The translations under genes were made by a program, and so were the position numbers. Under the pieces are notes generated by a model that saw only the letters and a program-made list of their open reading frames with translations, ran no database searches and was not told where the DNA came from. Shown in pieces: positions 60,210-64,000 of a stretch of 64,000 nucleotides of DNA (positions are counted from its first letter, which is position 1; every line of letters starts with the position of its first letter). Source of the DNA: Desulfovibrionales bacterium (GTDB taxonomy: Bacteria; Desulfobacterota; Desulfovibrionia; Desulfovibrionales; Desulfonatronaceae); NCBI GenBank assembly GCA_007693505.1, contig REDL01000036.1, positions 1-64,000 of the forward strand. Direction: 5' to 3'.

Positions 60210-61496
60210 TCAAAGACTCGCGTAATCCCGCGGAAGCTGCTTCGGAACCTGCTTCATGCCGGATGCGGACAATTCCTGTTCAAAGGCCGACATGATTTCC
60301 TGTTCAAACCAATCCCGCATGGTTTTCCAGCCTTGCTCGCCAATGGGCTGGTTGCCGTGGGCCAGAATGGAGTTGTTCCGCACCTTGGTGAACGTCAACA
60401 GGGATTTCCCGTTGTTCCTGGCCCATTGGCCCAAGGCCCCTTGGGACTTGAGCCGAACAAGTTCCCAGGCGTAATACAGGGGAGCTTGATACTTCCCTTC
60501 CCGATTTCTGCGCAGTGCCCGATCCCGAGGCTCTCTCAGTTCATCGGGGATAAACTCCTCGGGAATATCCTTCGTATCGATGTCGAAATCCTTGCGCAAC
60601 ACCCACTGGGCGATCCACTCAACAATCCGGTACAGGCGGGCCACGGCATCATCGAAACGGCCCTGATCGCTTCTGCGCAGGGCGTTCAGCCACAGATCAT
60701 AAATTCTGAAAGGCTCACTGAGCGGTTTGTCGGAACAAAGCAGGTCAATGGCCATGAAGTAGTGCGGATCCTTGGACGCGATACCGCGCCGATAAAGCGC
60801 CAACAGTTCCCTTGCCCGTTGATGATCGAAGCGGTCCCAGGCATCAAAGGCCTGGCTGAGATTCATGGCCCGGATGTGTTCCTGCTGCAGTTCCATGGAT
60901 CGGGGCCGGTCCATGCGCCGAATGCCGGCAAAAGCCTGGGCGTAGGCATGATCGGACCATGCGGCGAGATGGCGGCGCAATTCTCGGGAGAACCTGACCC
61001 GCTCCACGCTGGCCGGGAAACCCCATTGCGTCCCATCGCAGACCCGCTCCAGGTTATTGCGCGCCCCCCGGACAAGATGCAGCTCGGCGTTGTTCTCCAA
61101 GGCCGCCAAGACCAGGCCGGCGGTCATGGATTTCGTGCCGCCGGTGTAATCGGCATAGAGCGCGCCCCCCTGGTCTTCCTGGGCAGCCTGTTTCATGCAC
61201 TGGTCCACGTTCAGCACGATATCGTCAATGTCGTCCGGATCCACGAGCACGACGGAGTAGTGTTCCTGTTCGATTCCCAACTGGGTTGGAATGTTCGGCA
61301 AAGTGGGCTTCTGATCCTCTCGGTTCGCCTTGATCACGCTCCCCTTGCCGGTGATCATCGGCTCGGAGCTTTTGCTGCCCGGCGCATCCCTGGAGCAGAT
61401 AAAGCAAGTGTGATCCGGGCAGATGGTTTGATATGCCGTTAACAGCGGCTCATGCGAACCGCCGACCGTGCAAAAAAGGACTTTCCCGCGCATCAT
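60210..61496 (-). CDS. CARF-HEPN effector resembling the TIGR02710 CRISPR-associated family
   Basis: A 428-residue protein. The N-terminal CARF-like domain starts VLFCTVGGSHEPLLTAYQTI and has LYADYTGGTKSMTAGLVLAA (about 120-140), the ligand-loop phrase of TIGR02710/Csm6-like proteins. The C-terminal HEPN domain has VRNNSILAHG (Arg373 to His380, R-x6-H). It is likely an RNase switched on by cyclic oligoadenylate. Unlike csx1 it is not in the cmr operon: its ATG overlaps the MNT gene stop (ATGA), making it the last gene of the Lon-HEPN-MNT-CARF operon. Confidence 0.82.
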   Translation of the reverse strand: MMRGKVLFCTVGGSHEPLLTAYQTICPDHTCFICSRDAPGSKSSEPMITGKGSVIKANREDQKPTLPNIPTQLGIEQEHYSVVLVDPDDIDDIVLNVDQCMKQAAQEDQGGALYADYTGGTKSMTAGLVLAALENNAELHLVRGARNNLERVCDGTQWGFPASVERVRFSRELRRHLAAWSDHAYAQAFAGIRRMDRPRSMELQQEHIRAMNLSQAFDAWDRFDHQRARELLALYRRGIASKDPHYFMAIDLLCSDKPLSEPFRIYDLWLNALRRSDQGRFDDAVARLYRIVEWIAQWVLRKDFDIDTKDIPEEFIPDELREPRDRALRRNREGKYQAPLYYAWELVRLKSQGALGQWARNNGKSLLTFTKVRNNSILAHGNQPIGEQGWKTMRDWFEQEIMSAFEQELSASGMKQVPKQLPRDYASL

Positions 61497-61810
61497 CCGA
61501 TCTCCTCACCGTGTCGCATGATCTCCTCCACAAGAATTCCTCCGTCCGCGAAGTCCTGGGGGGTGAAGGGCAAAGGTTCGATGTTGACGTTTATGCCCCG
61601 TCGCAAGGGAACGATTTTGCGACGATCCGAGAATCGATCCCCGGAAAAAAAACTGGAAATCACTGCAACGTCCACGTCGCTTTCCTCTCGCGCGACGCCT
61701 TTGGCCCAGGATCCAAAAAGCAGTGCCCGTTGTACCGGGATGCCTTTTGCCTTGAGCAATTCGATATAGCGTTTTACGTCGTTGACGACGGAATCTTTTG
61801 AAGCAGCCAT
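61493..61810 (-). CDS. MNT-type minimal nucleotidyltransferase (antitoxin-like)
   Basis: A 105-residue minimal nucleotidyltransferase. The catalytic motif is LLFGSWAKGVAREESDVDVA (about residues 30-49), with the GS and paired Asp that hold metal and NTP. In HEPN/MNT pairs the MNT protein neutralises HEPN, in studied cases by adding AMP. The start lies inside the HEPN gene (37-base overlap) with AGGAG at good spacing, and its stop overlaps the CARF gene. Whether it acts on its HEPN neighbour or the HEPN domain of the CARF protein is open. Confidence 0.88.
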   Translation of the reverse strand: MAASKDSVVNDVKRYIELLKAKGIPVQRALLFGSWAKGVAREESDVDVAVISSFFSGDRFSDRRKIVPLRRGINVNIEPLPFTPQDFADGGILVEEIMRHGEEIG

Positions 61811-62169
61811 TTCTTCATCTCCTCAATCCTGACCAAGTATTGTCGTGTGAATTCCTTGTTGCATCGTTTGTAAAACGAGAACTTCTCATCGGGATATCTG
61901 GCTTCCAGGTTGAAATCGGTCACAGCTTCCAAAAGTTCGAGTTGTTCATCTGTAAGGCTCAATCCAGCCTTGTCCGCGAGGAAAACCAATCTGTGCGTGA
62001 AGGGCGGGTTCTCTTGCATTACCTCGACACATAGTGCTTTCAACACCTTCTCCAGGGTCAGATGACCAAAAAACAGGGCATACGAATAGTCACCTTTCTC
62101 ATAAAGATGACCGGCGACCTTCCAATCATTCTCAGCCGAGTTAAGCCAGTATTGAATTTTTCGATCCAC
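61774..62169 (-). CDS. HEPN-domain protein of a HEPN/MNT pair
   Basis: A 131-residue all-helical protein of the PF05168-type HEPN family (MDRKIQYWLNSAENDWKVAG, FFGHLTLEKVLKALCVEV and PPFTHRLVFLADKAGL). It lacks the R-x4-6-H ribonuclease motif, so catalysis is not evident; it may bind nucleotide or RNA or form a complex with MNT. The GTG at 62169 has AGGAGGG that overlaps the stop of the Lon-like gene, arguing for coupled translation. Confidence 0.84.
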   Translation of the reverse strand: MDRKIQYWLNSAENDWKVAGHLYEKGDYSYALFFGHLTLEKVLKALCVEVMQENPPFTHRLVFLADKAGLSLTDEQLELLEAVTDFNLEARYPDEKFSFYKRCNKEFTRQYLVRIEEMKKWLLQKIPSSTT

Positions 62170-62183
62170 TCAGGAATTCCCTC

Positions 62184-63986
62184 CTACCGATACCCAAACG
62201 GAAACAACCGCGCCTCGCATTCCCTGACGCACTCCAGAATCTCACTCCCCGTTTCGTCCAGCAGCATCGCGAAATGTTCCCTGTCCAGGCCGCTGGTCCG
62301 GATTTCCTCGACCACGTCTTCGGCCATCTTCGCCACCTGATTCCGTTCCATGAGCCCGGCCTGATCCAGCCACGCCAGGGGCAGCAGGGCCATGGCCCGG
62401 ACCGTGGGGCCGGGGGCGGCGCGGCACAGGCGCAGGGAGGCGCGGAGAAAACGGATCTTGTCCTCTCGATTCGTGGCCGCCTTGCCCAGGTTCAAGGCCC
62501 AGAGGGGCCAGGGGTGGTCCGGTGTCGCGTCCGCCAGGTTGGCCGAGGCCCAGTCCGGATAGTCCGGCATGTCCTCTCCGGTGAACGCCAGGAACTTGGC
62601 CAGATGGAAATGCTCGAAGGGGTTCAGGGCCGTGAAGTCCAGGGCGTTCAGGGGCCGGTCCAGATAGGCTTCCAGGTGCTCCCGGACGGACTGCAACTCC
62701 CCTGCGTCCAGCAACGCATGCAACAGATAGGAAAAGCCCCGCCGCCAATCCGCCCGGTAGTCCGGCACGGTTCCCCGGCCAAAGGCTTCCTGTGCCGACC
62801 GGACATGCCGCTCAACCTCCTCCAGATGCTCCGGCCCGCAAAATCCATAGTGCTGAGCCAGTGTGCCATGGTAGCGGCCCAAAGATGCGCAGCAGGCGTT
62901 GGGGATTCGTCGCCGCCTGCGTTGCCGGTCCCCTTCCAGCTCTTCAAGCAGTCCGGCCAGGGGCCGAACCTGCTCTTCCAGATCCGCGGCGGAAAAGGCA
63001 TAGCGGTTGTGCAACCCGCCCACCAAGAGATGGATCGCGGCCAGGAGTTCGTCAGCCCGGGCGTCCCGCAACGCGAACAGCCGGGCGCAGGCCTGGCGCA
63101 GCACCGGTTCCCAGGCGGCGAACTCATGGAGCAGACCCTGGTGGTTGGCCGCCTCCACATGCAGACGGGCCACGGCGATGCCGATACCAGGCGTCTCCAG
63201 CGCCTTGGTGCGCCAGACATCGAAGGGGAAAAGTCTTTGGGCCAGTCGGGAAATTTCGGTCAGGGGGGTTGAGCGATCGGCCATCCGAGCGTGCAGCCGG
63301 TCCAGCAGCGGAGTCGCGCTCTCCGGGCAAAGGTAGGCCGTTGCCAGGGTTTCGCGAAAGTCCGGTTCAGCCTCGGACAGCCAGTCCAAAAATGCGGGCG
63401 GGACGGAGTAAACGGCGTCCGCCACACGGGCCGGATCGCGACGTCGGCGATACAGGGCGATCATGTCCGGGGCATGGTCAGGATGAAAACAGGCGGCCAG
63501 GGCCTGGGCTTCGTCCAGGGTCCGCACTCCCGCGCAGACCAGGGAGACGGGGCAGGCCGGTTCGTTGGGATCAAACGCCCGTTCCGGATGCAGCAGCGCC
63601 CTGAACCCCATATTCGCGGCGACCCGGGCCTTGACCGGCACGTTGTCCACTGGCGTGATCCGTCCGTCCCCAGCCAGTCCGCCGGTGCAGACCAGCCCTT
63701 CAGGCCAGACATGCTTCCGGCGCAGCAGCCAGGCCCCCAGGCCCACGGGCAGGGCCAGGGAATCGCCGTGCAGAGCCGGGCCGAGAATATGAGGATCGAC
63801 CATCGGCCAGACATAGGCTTCGGGCAGTCCGGCCAGGTCCAGCGCCAGCTCCACGGCCTCGGCTGCGGCCCGGTCCATCCGCCCCGTGGGAAAACGATTC
63901 CCGCGCTCCCCTCGACCCAAGAGGACGGAGCGCATCACTCCCCGCCGGCTGTCGGCCAGCAACGTGGGCACACGGATCCAGTCCAT
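62184..63986 (-). CDS. Lon-type (S16) protease domain with helical C terminus, possibly 5'-incomplete
   Basis: At least 600 residues. Residues about 1-155 resemble the Lon proteolytic domain: ALHGDSLALPVGLGAWLL (Ser76) and GGLAGDGRITPVDNVPVKAR (Lys119). The Ser-Lys spacing of 43 equals that of E. coli Lon (Ser679, Lys722). No AAA+ domain is present. The remaining 440 residues are helical, Leu/Ala/Arg-rich and TPR-like. The ATG at 63986 has no good ribosome site and the frame stays open to the window edge, so an upstream domain may be missing. It is the first visible gene of the HEPN-MNT-CARF operon. Confidence 0.78.
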   Translation of the reverse strand: MDWIRVPTLLADSRRGVMRSVLLGRGERGNRFPTGRMDRAAAEAVELALDLAGLPEAYVWPMVDPHILGPALHGDSLALPVGLGAWLLRRKHVWPEGLVCTGGLAGDGRITPVDNVPVKARVAANMGFRALLHPERAFDPNEPACPVSLVCAGVRTLDEAQALAACFHPDHAPDMIALYRRRRDPARVADAVYSVPPAFLDWLSEAEPDFRETLATAYLCPESATPLLDRLHARMADRSTPLTEISRLAQRLFPFDVWRTKALETPGIGIAVARLHVEAANHQGLLHEFAAWEPVLRQACARLFALRDARADELLAAIHLLVGGLHNRYAFSAADLEEQVRPLAGLLEELEGDRQRRRRRIPNACCASLGRYHGTLAQHYGFCGPEHLEEVERHVRSAQEAFGRGTVPDYRADWRRGFSYLLHALLDAGELQSVREHLEAYLDRPLNALDFTALNPFEHFHLAKFLAFTGEDMPDYPDWASANLADATPDHPWPLWALNLGKAATNREDKIRFLRASLRLCRAAPGPTVRAMALLPLAWLDQAGLMERNQVAKMAEDVVEEIRTSGLDREHFAMLLDETGSEILECVRECEARLFPFGYR

Positions 63987-64000
63987 GGCGAGCAGCTCTT

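Overview
The window reads as a chromosome segment of a sulfate-reducing deltaproteobacterium of the Desulfovibrionales type, probably salt- or soda-loving. The signs are an Ech-type energy-converting [NiFe] hydrogenase operon, a sirohaem/haem cluster (precorrin-2 dehydrogenase, CcsA/HemX-like protein, HemA), a c-type cytochrome maturation fragment (CcmD plus TPR), and a complete operon for the osmolyte N-acetylglutaminylglutamine amide (NAGGN). A Desulfonatronum-like host is an inference; no 16S rRNA gene is present.

Layout. 1-3176: start of ndk, then a three-gene ABC importer on the minus strand. 3610-4864: CBS-domain protein and panB. 4880-9579: NAGGN operon (asnO, ngg, M42 peptidase). 10397-18597: a plus-strand run from ftsY through envelope glycosyltransferases to sirohaem/haem genes, followed by tilS and a class III adenylate cyclase. 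21846-28335: CcmD/TPR, then echABCDEF, all minus. 28603-38491: FUSC transporter, NlpC/P60 lipoprotein, PAS histidine kinase, cysS, ispDF, an unusual rnpB, a zinc-ribbon coiled-coil protein, a Nif3-like protein and a CAU tRNA. 38586-45280: a thioredoxin reductase-like protein, an ABC ATPase, a PilZ protein, a VTT membrane protein and a NifA-like sigma-54 activator. 45315-47029: a NodIJ-like ABC exporter.

47022-63986 is a defence island on the minus strand. It holds a canonical type III-B CRISPR effector operon (cmr1-6) with a GGDD cyclase motif in Cmr2, a Csx1 CARF-HEPN nuclease, a Csx20-like predicted ring nuclease, an unassigned 142-aa protein and cas6. A 61-aa HD mini-protein is translationally coupled ahead of cmr1. 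Upstream lie a VapB-type antitoxin with a truncated VapC, an IS200-like transposase flanked by two internally deleted palindromic copies, and a tightly overlapping operon of Lon-like protease, HEPN, MNT and a second CARF-HEPN protein. That last operon is the best candidate for an undescribed system: a protease, a HEPN/MNT pair and a cyclic-oligoadenylate-type sensor nuclease in one transcript beside a cyclase-competent type III system. No CRISPR array, cas1 or cas2 lies in the window.

A second unusual signal is rnpB, in which three peripheral hairpins each carry near-identical copies of one roughly 18-bp palindromic arm. Several dispersed palindromic elements, one of which has truncated vapC, show that small mobile repeats are or were active here.
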